Source: Acidimicrobiia bacterium (GTDB lineage Bacteria > Actinomycetota > Acidimicrobiia > IMCC26256 > PALSA-555). Taken from it: DNA of 44,937 nt. Below, one piece after another: positions 12,242 to 25,147 of this stretch. Each line of letters opens with the position of its first letter. The first letter of the stretch is position 1. The notes below the pieces were generated by a model. That model saw only the letters and a program-made list of their open reading frames with translations. It had not been told where the DNA came from and made no database searches. The position numbers and the translations under genes were made by a program. The stretch is from the NCBI GenBank assembly GCA_035948415.1, contig DASZJD010000015.1, positions 1 through 44,937 of the forward strand. The letters are read 5' to 3'.

Positions 12242-12889
12242 GTGCTGGTCGTCGCCCTCACCGGGGGCATGGGGTCGGGCAAGTCGACCGTCGCCGAGCT
12301 GCTCGTGCGCCGGGGCGCCGTCCTCGTCGACGCCGACGCCATCGCCCGCGAGGTCGTCGAGCCGGGCCGTCCGGCGCTCGCCGCCCTCGTCGAGCGGTTC
12401 GGGCCCGGCATCCTCGACGGCGACGGGCGGCTCGACCGGGCCGCGCTCGCCCGCGTCGCCTTCGCCGACGACGCCGCCCGTGCCGACCTCGAGGCGATCA
12501 CCCACCCGGCGATCGCCGAGGAGTTCGCGCGCCGCACCCGCGACGCGCCTCCCGACGCCGTCGTGGTCTGCGACGTGCCGCTGCTCGCCGAGTCGCCGGC
12601 GGCGCGGGCGCGGGGCTACGAGCGCGTCATCGTGGTCGAGGCGCCGGCGGCGGTGCGGCGGGCCCGCCTCGAGCGGCGGGGCGTGTCCGGGGTCGACGCC
12701 GACCGGCGCATGGCCGCCCAGGCCAGCGACGCCGACCGCCGGGCCCTGGCGACCTACGTGATCGACAACTCCGGCGACCTCGACGCGCTCGAGCGGCGCG
12801 TGGAGGAGGTGTGGCGGGACCTCGAGGCCCGGCGCGCCGCCGGCGACGCGGCCCCCGACGGGTCGTCGCCCCGAGCCGACCCGTCGTAG
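12242..12889 (+). CDS. coaE: Dephospho-CoA kinase
   Basis: This 215-residue kinase carries out the last step of coenzyme A synthesis, phosphorylating the 3' hydroxyl of dephospho-CoA. It has the P-loop [14 protein letters not shown] near residue 8, a [13 protein letters not shown] substrate motif near 31, HPAI in the CoA-binding helix, and a CDVPLLAES Walker B region. The C-terminal ARLERRG lid motif is also present. The protein is of normal length; unlike the M. tuberculosis homologue it lacks a fused C-terminal GrpB-like domain. It precedes uvrB by 20 bases, the usual actinobacterial order. Confidence 0.95.
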   Translation: MLVVALTGGMGSGKSTVAELLVRRGAVLVDADAIAREVVEPGRPALAALVERFGPGILDGDGRLDRAALARVAFADDAARADLEAITHPAIAEEFARRTRDAPPDAVVVCDVPLLAESPAARARGYERVIVVEAPAAVRRARLERRGVSGVDADRRMAAQASDADRRALATYVIDNSGDLDALERRVEEVWRDLEARRAAGDAAPDGSSPRADPS

Positions 12890-12897
12890 GACCCCGG

Positions 12898-12903
12898 TAC
12901 GAT
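12898..12903 (+). promoter_or_regulatory. -10 box of a leaderless uvrB promoter
   Basis: TACGAT begins 8 bases after the coaE stop codon ends and finishes 6 bases before the uvrB GTG. No Shine-Dalgarno sequence is present. I see no GAAC-N4-GTTC LexA box here, in contrast to uvrA. Confidence 0.5.
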
Positions 12904-12909
12904 CGACCG

Positions 12910-14934
12910 GTGCCGAAGCTCGAGCTGGTCTCGGAGTTCAACGCCGCCGGGGACCAGCCCGCCGCGATCGACGGCCTCGTCGCCGGCCTCGAGCGGGGGG
13001 ACCGCTACCAGACGCTCCTTGGCATCACCGGCTCCGGGAAGTCCTTCACCGTCGCGGGGATGATCGCCCGGGTCCAGCGCCCCACGCTCGTGCTCGCCCC
13101 GAACAAGAGCCTCGCCGCCCAGCTGGCGTCCGAGTACCGGGAGTTCTTCCCGGCCAACCGGGTCGAGTACTTCGTCTCCTACTACGACTACTACCAGCCC
13201 GAGGCCTACCTCCCGTCGAGCGACACCTACATCGAGAAGGACTCGTCGATCAACGACGAGATCGACCGGCTCCGGCACTCGGCCACCAGCGCCCTCATGG
13301 CCCGGCGCGACGTGATCATCGTGGCCTCGGTGTCCGCCATCTACGGGCTGGGCGCCCCCGACGAGTACGAGCGGCAGAGCCTCATCCTCGACCGGGGCGA
13401 GGAGCGCGACCAGCGCGCCGTGCTCCGCCGGCTCGTGGAGCTGCGGTACGAGCGGAACGACTTCGCGTTCGCCCGCAACAAGTTCCGGGTGCGCGGCGAC
13501 ACCATCGAGGTGTTCCCCGCCTACGAGGAGCGGGCGGTCCGGATCCAGCTTTTCGGCGACGAGGTCGAGCGCATCGCGTCGGTGGACCCGCTAACCGGCG
13601 AGGTGGTGGAGGACCTGGACCGGCTGGTGCTGTTCCCGGCCACCCACTACGCGACCTCCGACGTGCGGATGCGCACCGCGATCGCCGGCATCGAGGCCGA
13701 GCTGAAGGAGCGCCTGGCCTGGCTCGAGGAGCACGACAAGCTGCTCGAGGCCCAGCGGCTCCGGATGCGCACGACCTACGACCTCGAGATGCTCCGCGAG
13801 GTGGGCTCGTGCGCCGGCATCGAGAACTACTCGCGGCACCTCGACGGCCGGGCGCCGGGCGAGGCCCCGTACACGCTGCTCGACTACTTCCCCGACGACT
13901 TCGTCGTGATCCTCGACGAGTCCCACGTCACCGTCCCCCAGCTGCACGGGCAGTACGAGGGCGACCGCTCCCGGAAGGAGACCCTCGTCGAGCACGGCTT
14001 CCGCCTCCCGTCCGCGCTCGACAACCGGCCGCTGCGCTTCGACGAGTTCAACGCCAAGGTCCACCAGGTCGTGTTCCTCTCGGCGACGCCGAGCCCCTAC
14101 GAGCTCCAGGTGTCGACCCAGGTCGTGGAGCAGATCGTCCGGCCCACCGGGCTCGTGGACCCGGAGGTCATCGTGCGCCCGACGAAGGGCCAGATCGACG
14201 ACCTCGTGGCCGAGATCCGGGAGCGCGAGGCCCGCGCCCAGCGGGTGCTCGTCACCACGCTGACGAAGAAGATGGCCGAGGACCTGACCGACTACCTCAT
14301 CGAGCTGGGGGTCCGGGTCCGGTACCTGCACAGCGAGGTCGACACCCTCGAGCGGGTCGAGATCCTGCGGGCGCTGCGCCTCGGCGAGTTCGACGTGCTC
14401 GTCGGCATCAACCTGCTCCGCGAGGGCCTCGACCTCCCCGAGGTGTCGCTGGTGTCGATCCTCGACGCCGACAAGGAGGGCTTCCTGCGCTCGGAGACGT
14501 CGCTGATCCAGATGATCGGCCGGGCGGCCCGCAACGTCGACGGCGAGGTCGTCATGTACGCGGACCAGGTCACGGACTCGATGCGGAAGGCGATCTCGGA
14601 GACGAACCGGCGACGCCAGAAGCAGCTCGTCTACAACACCGAGCACGGCATCGACCCCCAGACCGTGCGCAAGAAGGTCACCGACATCCTGGAGATGGTC
14701 CGGGCCCGAGACGACGGCGAGGCCACGCCGGCGCGAGGGCGGGGACGGGGCCGCGCGCCGGCCCGCTCGGCGGTGTTCGACCTCGCCGGCGTGGCCCCCG
14801 ACGACCTCGGGCGCCTGATCCAGACGCTCCAGGACGAGATGCACGACGCCGCGAAGGACCTCCGGTTCGAGGAGGCGGCCCGCCTGCGCGACGAGATCGC
14901 CGAGCTCCGCCGCGAGCTCCGGGCGGTGGGCTAG
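12910..14934 (+). CDS. uvrB: Excinuclease ABC subunit B
   Basis: The 674-residue helicase-like subunit verifies DNA damage and positions UvrC in nucleotide excision repair. It has Walker [16 protein letters not shown] near residue 38, the damage-probing beta-hairpin around [20 protein letters not shown] near 92, Walker B ILDESH near 335, and helicase motifs [18 protein letters not shown] and [11 protein letters not shown]. The C-terminal UVR domain, about residues 630-672, carries the UvrC-contacting [11 protein letters not shown] helix. Between helicase and UVR domain is a short Arg/Gly-rich linker. The GTG start is chosen because it opens the conserved [10 protein letters not shown]-terminus and matches the -10 box spacing. 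Confidence 0.97.
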   Translation: MPKLELVSEFNAAGDQPAAIDGLVAGLERGDRYQTLLGITGSGKSFTVAGMIARVQRPTLVLAPNKSLAAQLASEYREFFPANRVEYFVSYYDYYQPEAYLPSSDTYIEKDSSINDEIDRLRHSATSALMARRDVIIVASVSAIYGLGAPDEYERQSLILDRGEERDQRAVLRRLVELRYERNDFAFARNKFRVRGDTIEVFPAYEERAVRIQLFGDEVERIASVDPLTGEVVEDLDRLVLFPATHYATSDVRMRTAIAGIEAELKERLAWLEEHDKLLEAQRLRMRTTYDLEMLREVGSCAGIENYSRHLDGRAPGEAPYTLLDYFPDDFVVILDESHVTVPQLHGQYEGDRSRKETLVEHGFRLPSALDNRPLRFDEFNAKVHQVVFLSATPSPYELQVSTQVVEQIVRPTGLVDPEVIVRPTKGQIDDLVAEIREREARAQRVLVTTLTKKMAEDLTDYLIELGVRVRYLHSEVDTLERVEILRALRLGEFDVLVGINLLREGLDLPEVSLVSILDADKEGFLRSETSLIQMIGRAARNVDGEVVMYADQVTDSMRKAISETNRRRQKQLVYNTEHGIDPQTVRKKVTDILEMVRARDDGEATPARGRGRGRAPARSAVFDLAGVAPDDLGRLIQTLQDEMHDAAKDLRFEEAARLRDEIAELRRELRAVG

Positions 14935-15029
14935 GGAGGCTCGCGCCTCGGGCTCGGCGGCCCCGCCACTCGGTGGACGGTCGGTCAGGGGTCGGGCGGT
15001 CAGGTCGGGCCCCGGACCCGCCGATCTAG

Positions 15030-16901
15030 GTGGGGATGGTGGCGGCCCCGACGACCCTGTCACCGCGTCGCCGCGTCGACGGGTCGGATCCGCCGCCGCG
15101 TGCCGGCCGGCGCCCGTGGCTCGGCCTCGTCGTGGCCGCGGCCCCGCCGGTGATCCTCGGCGTGATGGCGTGGCAGCGACGCTGGATCGCCGACGACGGG
15201 TTCATCAACCTCCGGGTCGTCGACCAGCTGCTGCACGGGCACGGGCTCGTGTTCAACGCCGGGGCGCGCGTCGAGGCGTCGACGAGCCCGGCCTGGGTGC
15301 TGCTGCTCGCGGCGACGCGAGGCGTCGTTCGGGTCGTCCCGCTCGAGTGGATCGCGGTGGGCTGGGGCCTGCTCCTGTCGGTCGGGGCCCTCGCCATGGG
15401 CGAGCGCGGCGCGTGGCTCCTGGCGCGCCGCTCGTCGAGCGGCCCAGAGCGGCCGCGCCGGCTCGTGCCCGTCGGCGCGCTCGTCGTCGCCGCGCTGCCC
15501 CCGTTCTGGGAGTTCGCGACGTCGGGGCTCGAGACCGCCCTGGCCCTGGCCTGGCTGGCCGGCTGCTTCTGGGCCCTCGCCGCCCTGCTGGCGCGCGCCC
15601 CGCGCCGGCCGTGTCGCGCGGGGGTCGGGGCGGCGGTCCTCGCCGGCGTGGGCCCGCTCATCCGACCCGACCTCGCCATCTTCACCGTCGCGTTCCTCGC
15701 CGCCCTCCTCGTCGTCGACCCGACCCGGGGCTGGCGCCGTCGCGCCGCCCTCGTCGCGGCCGGGCTGGCGCTGCCCGTCGCGTACGAGGCGTTCCGGGTC
15801 AGCTACTACGCCGCGCTCGTCCCGAATACCGCCATCGCCAAGGAGCCGACGATGGCGGAGTGGGGGAGGGGCGTCCACTACGTGTGGGACACGGTCGGGC
15901 CCTACCGGCTGTGGCTGCCGATCGCGGTGGTCGTGACCGTCGGCCTGGCGCCAACGATCCGCGGCTGGTGCCGGGCCCGGTCGTGGGACCGGCTGGCGGT
16001 GACCCTCGCACCGGTCGTCGGCGCCGCGCTGTCCACGCTCTACGTGGTGCGACTCGGCGGCGACTTCATGCACGCGCGGTTCCTCCTCGTCCCGCTGTTC
16101 GCGCTCGTGCTGCCGGTGGCGGTGGTGCCGATCCGGTCGGGCCCGAGGCGCGACCCGCGCGCCGCGATGGCCGTGATCGTCGCGGGCTGGGCCGTGCTCT
16201 GCGCGACGTCCTTCCGGGTCCCGTACGCGGTGAACGGGCCGGGGCCGATCAGCAACGAGCGGGAGGGAACCGTGCTGCTCACCCGGCACCGCAACCCGGT
16301 GTCGATCGCCGACTACACCCGGTACGGGTGGGCGCGCTACGGGGCCGAGGCGCGTCGGCTTGCCGCTCGCGGCCGGCGCGTGTTCTGGGTGGTGCCGAGC
16401 CGCGGCTACCGCCACGAGCTCCGATTGCCGCTGGGCCGGCGCGTCGGCGCGCCGGTGGTCGTCGCCTACCCCTTCGTCGGCCAGCTCTCGTACGCCGCCG
16501 GGCCGGACGTCGACGTGCTCGACCTGCTCGGGCTCGGCGACGCCGAGGGCAGCCACGTCCGGGTCGCTCGCTTCGCCCAGCCCGGGCACAACAAGTTCCT
16601 CGACCCCGCCTGGGGCATCGCCCGGTTCGTCGACGCGTCGACCCCGATCCCGGACCGGGGCCTGGCCGCGCGCGCCGCCGACGCCCGCGCCGCCCTCCGC
16701 TGCGGGCGCCTCGCCGAGCTCGCCCGCGACACCGGGGGCTCGCCGACCCTGGCCGGGCTCGCCCGTGACGTCGCCGACAGCTGGGCGCTGACCCGCTTCC
16801 GCTACGCGCCCGACCCCCACGCGGCGCGGCGCGAGCTCTGCGGCTCGGCGGCCGCCGCCCCGGTCACCCGCCGCGCGACGGCCCCGCACGCCCGCCCCTG
16901 A
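15030..16901 (+). CDS. GT-C family glycosyltransferase, AftB-like
   Basis: This protein of about 620 residues has ten or so transmembrane helices and a soluble C-terminal domain. The first extracytoplasmic loop holds [13 protein letters not shown] followed by [19 protein letters not shown]. That pattern, with the catalytic Asp pair, is characteristic of mycobacterial AftB, a polyprenyl-phosphoarabinose-dependent transferase acting on the cell wall. The C-terminal GLGDAEG and [12 protein letters not shown] segments also resemble AftB. The substrate here may differ. The start is uncertain among GTG 15030, ATG 15036 and GTG 15039; none has a good ribosome binding site. It separates uvrB from uvrA. 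Confidence 0.65.
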   Translation: MGMVAAPTTLSPRRRVDGSDPPPRAGRRPWLGLVVAAAPPVILGVMAWQRRWIADDGFINLRVVDQLLHGHGLVFNAGARVEASTSPAWVLLLAATRGVVRVVPLEWIAVGWGLLLSVGALAMGERGAWLLARRSSSGPERPRRLVPVGALVVAALPPFWEFATSGLETALALAWLAGCFWALAALLARAPRRPCRAGVGAAVLAGVGPLIRPDLAIFTVAFLAALLVVDPTRGWRRRAALVAAGLALPVAYEAFRVSYYAALVPNTAIAKEPTMAEWGRGVHYVWDTVGPYRLWLPIAVVVTVGLAPTIRGWCRARSWDRLAVTLAPVVGAALSTLYVVRLGGDFMHARFLLVPLFALVLPVAVVPIRSGPRRDPRAAMAVIVAGWAVLCATSFRVPYAVNGPGPISNEREGTVLLTRHRNPVSIADYTRYGWARYGAEARRLAARGRRVFWVVPSRGYRHELRLPLGRRVGAPVVVAYPFVGQLSYAAGPDVDVLDLLGLGDAEGSHVRVARFAQPGHNKFLDPAWGIARFVDASTPIPDRGLAARAADARAALRCGRLAELARDTGGSPTLAGLARDVADSWALTRFRYAPDPHAARRELCGSAAAAPVTRRATAPHARP

Positions 16902-16940
16902 TCGGCGGTCGGGGCGCCCCGCGACGCCCGCGCCGGGGGC

Positions 16941-16952
16941 GAACATCCGTTC
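16941..16952 (+). promoter_or_regulatory. LexA (SOS) box of uvrA
   Basis: GAACATCCGTTC is an exact match to the GAAC-N4-GTTC core of the Gram-positive and actinobacterial LexA operator. It is centred about 28 bases upstream of the -10 box centre, where a bound repressor would cover the -35 region. This predicts damage-inducible uvrA. Confidence 0.75.
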
Positions 16953-16971
16953 GGAACGCGACACCGACCGG

Positions 16972-16977
16972 TACGCT
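16972..16977 (+). promoter_or_regulatory. -10 box of a leaderless uvrA promoter
   Basis: TACGCT ends 6 bases before the uvrA GTG with no ribosome binding site between. The LexA box lies 19 bases upstream of it, so operator and promoter are arranged as a repressible unit. Confidence 0.5.
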
Positions 16978-16983
16978 GGGTCG

Positions 16984-19851
<2,868 letters not shown>

Positions 19852-19886
19852 CGAGCGCGGCGTCCGGCCCGCCTCCCGTCGCCCCG

Positions 19887-19892
19887 TAGCGT
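19887..19892 (+). promoter_or_regulatory. -10 box of a leaderless methyltransferase promoter
   Basis: TAGCGT ends 7 bases before the GTG at 19900. This spacing is why I prefer that start to the in-frame GTG at 19891, which overlaps the hexamer. Confidence 0.4.
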
Positions 19893-19899
19893 GCCGCCG

Positions 19900-20610
19900 G
19901 TGAGCTGGGAGACGCACGCGGCGTGGTGGCAGGAGCACTTCACCGACGGCGTCGACGCCGAGTACGAGGAGCAGATCCTCCCGCTCGTCGACGAGCACCT
20001 CGCCGGCGCGCGGCAGGTGCTCGACGTCGGCTGCGGCGAGGGCCAGGTGGCGCGACGGGTGGCCGCCGCCGGCGTCGTCGTCGTCGGCGTGGACCCCACC
20101 GCCGGCCAGCTGGCCACGGCGGCGACCCGCGGCGGCGGCGTTCGTTACGCGCGCGCCGTCGCCGAGCGGCTGCCGTTCGGGGCCGCCCGCTTCGACGCCG
20201 TCGTGGTCTGCCTGACCCTCGAGCACCTCGACCCCTTCGAGCCGGCGGTGCACGAGGTCGCCCGGGTCCTGGCGCCGGGCGGGCGGTTCTGCTGCTTCCT
20301 GAACCACCCCCTCCTCCAGACGCCGGGCAGCGGCTGGATCGACGACCACATCGTGGGGGAGCAGTACTGGCGGGTCGGCCCCTACCTGCCCGACGACGTG
20401 GCCATGGAGGAGGTGGCGCCGGGCGTCAGGTTGCCCTTCATGCACCGTCCGCTGAGCCGATACATCAACGTGATGGCCGACTGCGGGCTCCTGGTCGAGC
20501 GCATGGAGGAGCCGCCGCCCCCGCCGGGGTTCCTCGAGCGGGCCCCGGAGTACGCGGCGGCGGCGACGATCCCCCGGCTGCTCCTGTTGCGCGCCCGCAA
20601 GCACGGGTGA
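19900..20610 (+). CDS. Class I SAM-dependent methyltransferase
   Basis: The 236-residue protein has motif I QVLDVGCGEGQVARRVAAAG near residue 45. It is followed by VVGVDPTAGQL and the Methyltransf_11 pattern AERLPFGAARFDAVVVCLTL. A late PGGRFCCFLNHPLL strand completes the core. The target is unknown. It is the first gene of a run of overlapping surface-glycan genes, so methylation of a sugar or lipid-linked glycan is plausible but inferred. Its stop overlaps the next GTG by four bases. Confidence 0.8.
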   Translation: MSWETHAAWWQEHFTDGVDAEYEEQILPLVDEHLAGARQVLDVGCGEGQVARRVAAAGVVVVGVDPTAGQLATAATRGGGVRYARAVAERLPFGAARFDAVVVCLTLEHLDPFEPAVHEVARVLAPGGRFCCFLNHPLLQTPGSGWIDDHIVGEQYWRVGPYLPDDVAMEEVAPGVRLPFMHRPLSRYINVMADCGLLVERMEEPPPPPGFLERAPEYAAAATIPRLLLLRARKHG

Positions 20611-22304
20611 CCGCCACCGTCGCGCCGCCGCGTCCGGCGGCCGCGACGGCCGCCCCTCCCGCCCGCACCAGTTGGTGGCGCCGCCCGCTGCTCGCGGCCG
20701 CGCTGCTGCTGGCGATCTACGGCGGGCTCTCCCTCGCCAACGACCCGCGGGCCTTCATGGCCTCCGACGTGGGCGGCAAGGTGGCGACCCTCCGGGCTAT
20801 GGACGCCCGTGGCGACCTCCACCCCGACCTCGGCTACTGGGCGCACGCGCTCGACCCCCGCGGGGCGCTCTACCCGATCGTGAAGACCGACCACCGCGGG
20901 AGCCAGTGGGTCAACGTCACCACGCTCCCGATGCTCTACGCCGCCTACCCGCTCTACGAGCTCGGCGGCGTCCGCGCCATCCTCGTCCTGCCGATGCTCG
21001 GCGGTGTGCTCACCGCCCTCGGCGCCCGCGCGCTGGCGCGCCGCCTCGGCGGCCGCGGCGACCTGGCGTTCTGGCTCGTGGGGCTGGCCACGCCCGTCGT
21101 CGTGTACTCGCTCGACTTCTGGGAGCACACGCTCGGCCTCGCCGCGACGATCTGGGCCGTCGTCCTCCTCCTCGACGTGGCCGACCGCACGGCGGGCTGG
21201 CGCGCCGCCGCGGCCGCCGGGGCCCTGTTCGGCGTCGCCGCCACGATGCGGACCGAGGCCCTCGTCTACGCCGCGGTCGCGGTCGTCGTCGTCGTGTGGG
21301 CGGGTCGGCCGTGGCCGCGTCGGGACCTCGTCCGCGACGGCGCCGCCGCCGCCGGCGCGCTGCTCCTCCCGCTCCTCGCCAACACCGGCCTCGAGGTGCT
21401 CGCCTTCGGTTCGCCGTACCGCGCCTCGCGCACCTCCACGGCCGCGTCGGGCGCCGCGTCCTCGCTGGCCCTCCGGGCCAACGAGGCGGTCAGCACCACG
21501 ATCGGGCTCAACGGCTTCGACACCGCGCTCGACTGGCTCCTCGGGGCCATGATCGTGCTCGGCTTGGCCGTGGCCGCGCTGCGCCTGCTGGCCCCGCGCC
21601 GCGACGGCCGCCTCGTCGGCTGGCTCGCGCTCGGGGTCGCGGCCCTCGGCTACGGCCTGCGGCTCCGGGCCGGGCTCAGCTTCCTCCCCGGGCTCCTCGT
21701 CTGCTCGCCGCTCGTCGTCGTCGGGCTCGTCGTCGCCAACCGCCGGCCCGCCTTCCGCCGACCGGTCGCGATCGCGCTCCTCGCGCTGCCGCTGGTGTGG
21801 CTGGCCCAGTTCGGCGGCGGCGCCGGCCCGCAGTGGGGCGGCCGGTACGAGCTGACCTCCGGGCTCCTGCTGGCGGTCGTCGCCGCGGTCGCGCTCGAGC
21901 GGGTCCCGTGGCGCGGCGCGGTGGCGATGATCGCGGTCTCCGCCGCCGCGACGGGCGTCGGGCTGGCGTGGCTGGCGGTGCGCACCCACGACTACGGCCG
22001 GACCACGAGCGCCGTCGCCGCCGAGCCGGGCCCCGTCGTCACGACCTCGGGGGCGCTCTACCACTTCTGGCGCGAGGGCGGCGCCTCCTACACCCCGACC
22101 CGCCCGTGGCTCACGGCGCCGCGACGGGCCGACCTGGCGGCGGCGGTCCGCCTCCTCGACCGGCTCGGCGCCACCTCCTTCACCCTCGTGAGCCAGAACC
22201 GGGCCCAGGCCCCGCCCGCGCTCGGCCCCTACCGCCGCCGCACCGGCCGCAGCCGGGCCCTCGTCGAGACGATCCGGATCGAGGTCACCCGGTACGCCCG
22301 GTAA
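20607..22304 (+). CDS. Polytopic membrane protein, GT-C/PMT-like
   Basis: The 565-residue protein has about eleven transmembrane helices. A motif after the first helix (ASDVGGKVATLRAM) carries an Asp in the position of a GT-C catalytic residue. A YSLDFWEHTLGLAATIW segment recurs in uncharacterised actinobacterial GT-C-like proteins. It is start/stop coupled to the preceding methyltransferase. It could be a lipid-linked-sugar-dependent glycosyltransferase or a glycan polymerase; no recognised Wzy motif is visible. Assignment to the glycan cluster rests on fold and position. Confidence 0.6.
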   Translation: MTATVAPPRPAAATAAPPARTSWWRRPLLAAALLLAIYGGLSLANDPRAFMASDVGGKVATLRAMDARGDLHPDLGYWAHALDPRGALYPIVKTDHRGSQWVNVTTLPMLYAAYPLYELGGVRAILVLPMLGGVLTALGARALARRLGGRGDLAFWLVGLATPVVVYSLDFWEHTLGLAATIWAVVLLLDVADRTAGWRAAAAAGALFGVAATMRTEALVYAAVAVVVVVWAGRPWPRRDLVRDGAAAAGALLLPLLANTGLEVLAFGSPYRASRTSTAASGAASSLALRANEAVSTTIGLNGFDTALDWLLGAMIVLGLAVAALRLLAPRRDGRLVGWLALGVAALGYGLRLRAGLSFLPGLLVCSPLVVVGLVVANRRPAFRRPVAIALLALPLVWLAQFGGGAGPQWGGRYELTSGLLLAVVAAVALERVPWRGAVAMIAVSAAATGVGLAWLAVRTHDYGRTTSAVAAEPGPVVTTSGALYHFWREGGASYTPTRPWLTAPRRADLAAAVRLLDRLGATSFTLVSQNRAQAPPALGPYRRRTGRSRALVETIRIEVTRYAR

Positions 22305-22361
22305 GGGGCGGGCGGGGAGATCCAGGCTCAGCAGCGCCGCCCGCCCGGTCGATAGAGGACC

Positions 22362-23678
22362 ATGCGGCGGCTCGCGCGGCTGGCGGTCAACGTCGGGACC
22401 GGCGTCTGCGTGCTCGGGCTCGGCGAGGCCCACGCGGTCGCGCACGGCTACGCCATGACCGGCACGTCGCGCTTCGCCTGGTCGCTCGGCTTCGTCCTGG
22501 CCCTGCTCGTCGCCGCCTACGGGTTCGGGCTCCCGGACGTGCCCCGCAGCCGGCGGCGGGCGGTCACCGCCGCCGTCGGCGCCATCGCCGCCGCGACCGC
22601 GTCGATCTCGGTGCCCGAGCTCTTCGTCGGCGACGCCCTCCTGCCCCGCGCCGTCGTCTTCGGGTCGGCGCTGGTGCTCGTCCCCTGGTACGTGCTCTGC
22701 GCCCGGCTGGCCGGTGACGCCCGGTCGCGCGCCGAGGAGCGCGACCGGGTGGTCCTGATCGGCGACGCGGAGGAGGGGGAGACGCTGCGCGCCGAGCTCG
22801 ACCGGGCGCCCGAGCGCCACGCCGTCGTCGTGGCCACCGTCGCCCCCGACGACGCCGCGCTCGTCGACCCGCCCCGCCTCCCGCTGGTCGAGGTGGCGCG
22901 CGCCACCCACGCCACCGTGATGGTCCTGAGCCGCCGGGCCCAGAGCGACGACGACGTCGTCCTCCAGGTGGCGAGGCTGCACGAGGCGGGCGTCCGGGTG
23001 CGGACGCTGTCCCTCTTCTACGAGCAGTGGCTCGGGAAGCTGCCGGTCGGCGAGCTCGAGCGGGTCTCGCTGCTCTTCGACGTCGGCGAGGTGCACGCGC
23101 CGCGCTACGCGCGGGTGAAGCGCCTCTTCGACCTCGCGCTCGCCGGGGCCGGCACCGTCGTCCTCGCGCTCGTGACGCCCGTCGTCGTCCTCGCCAACCT
23201 CGTCGCCAACCGGGGCCCGCTCCTGTACCGCCAGCCCCGGGTCGGGCGCGACGGCCGCCCGTTCTCGATCCTGAAGTTCCGCACCATGCGGACGGTGGCG
23301 CCGGTGGGGGAGCCGACCGCCGAGCGGGACCCGCGCGTGACCCGCTTCGGCCGGCTGCTGCGCGGCACCCACCTCGACGAGCTGCCCCAGATGGTCAACA
23401 TCCTGCGCGGCGAGCTGTCGATCGTCGGCCCCCGACCGGAGCAGCCCCACCTCGTGACCGAGCTCTCCGAGAAGCTGCCCTTCTACCGGCTGCGGCACCT
23501 CGTGCGTCCGGGCCTCACCGGGTGGGCCCAGGTGAAGTACCGGTACGCCGGCACCGAGATCGAGGCGCTCGAGAAGCTGCAGTACGAGTTCTTCTACCTG
23601 CGCCGCCAGAGCCTCGCCCTCGACGTGCGGATCGTCGGGCGGACGCTGCGGTCCGTCATGGGGCGCGACGGCCGGTGA
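22362..23678 (+). CDS. Polyprenyl-phosphate sugar-1-phosphate transferase (WbaP/WcaJ type)
   Basis: The 438-residue protein would start glycan repeat-unit assembly by moving a sugar-1-phosphate onto undecaprenyl phosphate. Four N-terminal transmembrane helices and a degenerate Rossmann region (about 115-230) precede the Bac_transf domain, from RVKRLFDLALAG near 250. Diagnostic motifs are GRPFSILKFRTMR, a LDELPQMVNILRGELSIVG segment, GPRPEQPHL, and RPGLTGWAQVKYRYAG. Length and layout fit the polyisoprenyl-phosphate hexose-1-phosphate transferase family. AGAGGA lies very close to the ATG as a possible ribosome binding site. The stop overlaps the flippase start. Confidence 0.88.
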   Translation: MRRLARLAVNVGTGVCVLGLGEAHAVAHGYAMTGTSRFAWSLGFVLALLVAAYGFGLPDVPRSRRRAVTAAVGAIAAATASISVPELFVGDALLPRAVVFGSALVLVPWYVLCARLAGDARSRAEERDRVVLIGDAEEGETLRAELDRAPERHAVVVATVAPDDAALVDPPRLPLVEVARATHATVMVLSRRAQSDDDVVLQVARLHEAGVRVRTLSLFYEQWLGKLPVGELERVSLLFDVGEVHAPRYARVKRLFDLALAGAGTVVLALVTPVVVLANLVANRGPLLYRQPRVGRDGRPFSILKFRTMRTVAPVGEPTAERDPRVTRFGRLLRGTHLDELPQMVNILRGELSIVGPRPEQPHLVTELSEKLPFYRLRHLVRPGLTGWAQVKYRYAGTEIEALEKLQYEFFYLRRQSLALDVRIVGRTLRSVMGRDGR

Positions 23679-25147
23679 GCGGGCCGACCGGAGCGACGGC
23701 GACGACCTCGGGCGACGCGTCGGCGGCGGCCCGCGGCTCGCTCGCGCTCACCGCGCTCCAGACCCTCGGGCGGCTCCTGGCGGTCGGGTTCGTGCTCGTG
23801 GCCACCCGTCACCTGGCGCCGGCCGCCTTCGGTCGCTACTCGACCGCGTCGGCGTTCGTCGTCATCGGCGGCATCCTCGCCGACTTCGGGACCACGATGG
23901 TGATCGTCCGGCGGGTGAGCCGCGACCCGGCGGGCTCGGACGCGCTGCTCACGCGCACCCTGCCCGCCTGCCTCGGCCTCGGCGTGGCGTCGATGCTCGT
24001 GGTGGCCGCCGTCGCCGTCGCCGCCGGGTACCCGAGCGCGACGCGTGGCGACGTCCTGCTCGCGGCGCTGGCCCTGCCCCCGTCGGCCTGCGTGACGTCG
24101 CTGCTCGGCGGGTTCGACGGCCGCGGCCTCATCGCCCGGCGCGCCCTCCTCACCTTCCTCCAGCTCGCGGTCGTCGCCGGCGGCGGCGTCGTCGGGCTGC
24201 TGGCGGCGGGGGCGCGGGGGGCGGTCGTCGCGCTGCCGGCGGCGCCGGTCCTCGCCCTCGTCGTCGGGGCGGTGATGGCCCGACGCGCCGGCGTGTGGTC
24301 GCTGCGGGTCCGACCCGACGCCGACGCGTCGTGGGCGCTGCTGCGCGACGCGCTGCCGTTCGGGCTGCTCGGCGGCATCGCCGCCCTCCAGCTGCGCTTC
24401 GACGTCGTGCTGCTCTCGATCGTCGGCACCGCCGCCGACACGGCGCGCTACGACCTCGCGGTCCGGGCCCTCGAGGCCCTCGCCTACCTCGGCACCGTCG
24501 TCGCCGCGCCCGCCATCTTCATCCTGAGCCGACGGCTCGGCCGTCGGGACGTGCCCGGGGCGCAGCGCGCCCTCGACCAGGCCGGGCGGTTCCTCGCCCT
24601 CATCGGCGTCCCGGTGTCGGCCCTCCTGGTCGGGCTGCACGGGCCGCTCACCACCGCCGCGTTCGGGGCCCGGTACGGGGGCGCGGCGGTGCCGCTGGCG
24701 ATCGCCGGCGGGCAGCTCTGGCTCGCCTTCCTCGCCGCGCTCCAGTCGGCGGCGATCGTGGCCGGGGACCGGGTTTGGCCCGCGGTGCCGGTGGCGGCGG
24801 CGGCGATGGCGGTCATGGTCGGGCTCGACCTGGCCCTGGTCCCGCCCTTCGGCGCCGTCGGGGCGGCGGCGGCCACCGTCGCCGGCACGGTGGTCATGGT
24901 CGGGGCCTTCGGCCGGTTCCTCGCCCGGAGGGCCGGGCTCCGGACCCCGCGCCCGGCCGTCGGGGTGCTGGCCGCCGGGGTGCTCGCGGCCGTCGTCTCG
25001 GCCGTGCTCGCCCCGACCGGGCTCGTGCCCGCCGCCGCCGGGGGGCTCCTCGCGTACGCCGCCGCCGTCCTCGCCAGCGGCGCGGTGCGGCGCGCCGACG
25101 TGGCCCGCCTCTGGGGCCTCGCCCGCGGCTCCGCCGCGCTGACGTGA
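23675..25147 (+). CDS. Wzx-like polysaccharide flippase
   Basis: This 490-residue protein has about twelve to fourteen transmembrane helices and no large soluble domain. Its start, AARGSLALTALQTLGRLLAV followed by ATRHLAPAAFGRYSTA, is typical of the MOP-superfamily polysaccharide exporters. It would flip lipid-linked repeat units across the membrane. It is coupled by GTGA overlaps to the sugar transferase before it and to the GT2 gene after it, which supports a Wzx-type pathway. No Wzy polymerase or Wzz regulator can be identified nearby. Confidence 0.82.
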   Translation: MSGPTGATATTSGDASAAARGSLALTALQTLGRLLAVGFVLVATRHLAPAAFGRYSTASAFVVIGGILADFGTTMVIVRRVSRDPAGSDALLTRTLPACLGLGVASMLVVAAVAVAAGYPSATRGDVLLAALALPPSACVTSLLGGFDGRGLIARRALLTFLQLAVVAGGGVVGLLAAGARGAVVALPAAPVLALVVGAVMARRAGVWSLRVRPDADASWALLRDALPFGLLGGIAALQLRFDVVLLSIVGTAADTARYDLAVRALEALAYLGTVVAAPAIFILSRRLGRRDVPGAQRALDQAGRFLALIGVPVSALLVGLHGPLTTAAFGARYGGAAVPLAIAGGQLWLAFLAALQSAAIVAGDRVWPAVPVAAAAMAVMVGLDLALVPPFGAVGAAAATVAGTVVMVGAFGRFLARRAGLRTPRPAVGVLAAGVLAAVVSAVLAPTGLVPAAAGGLLAYAAAVLASGAVRRADVARLWGLARGSAALT

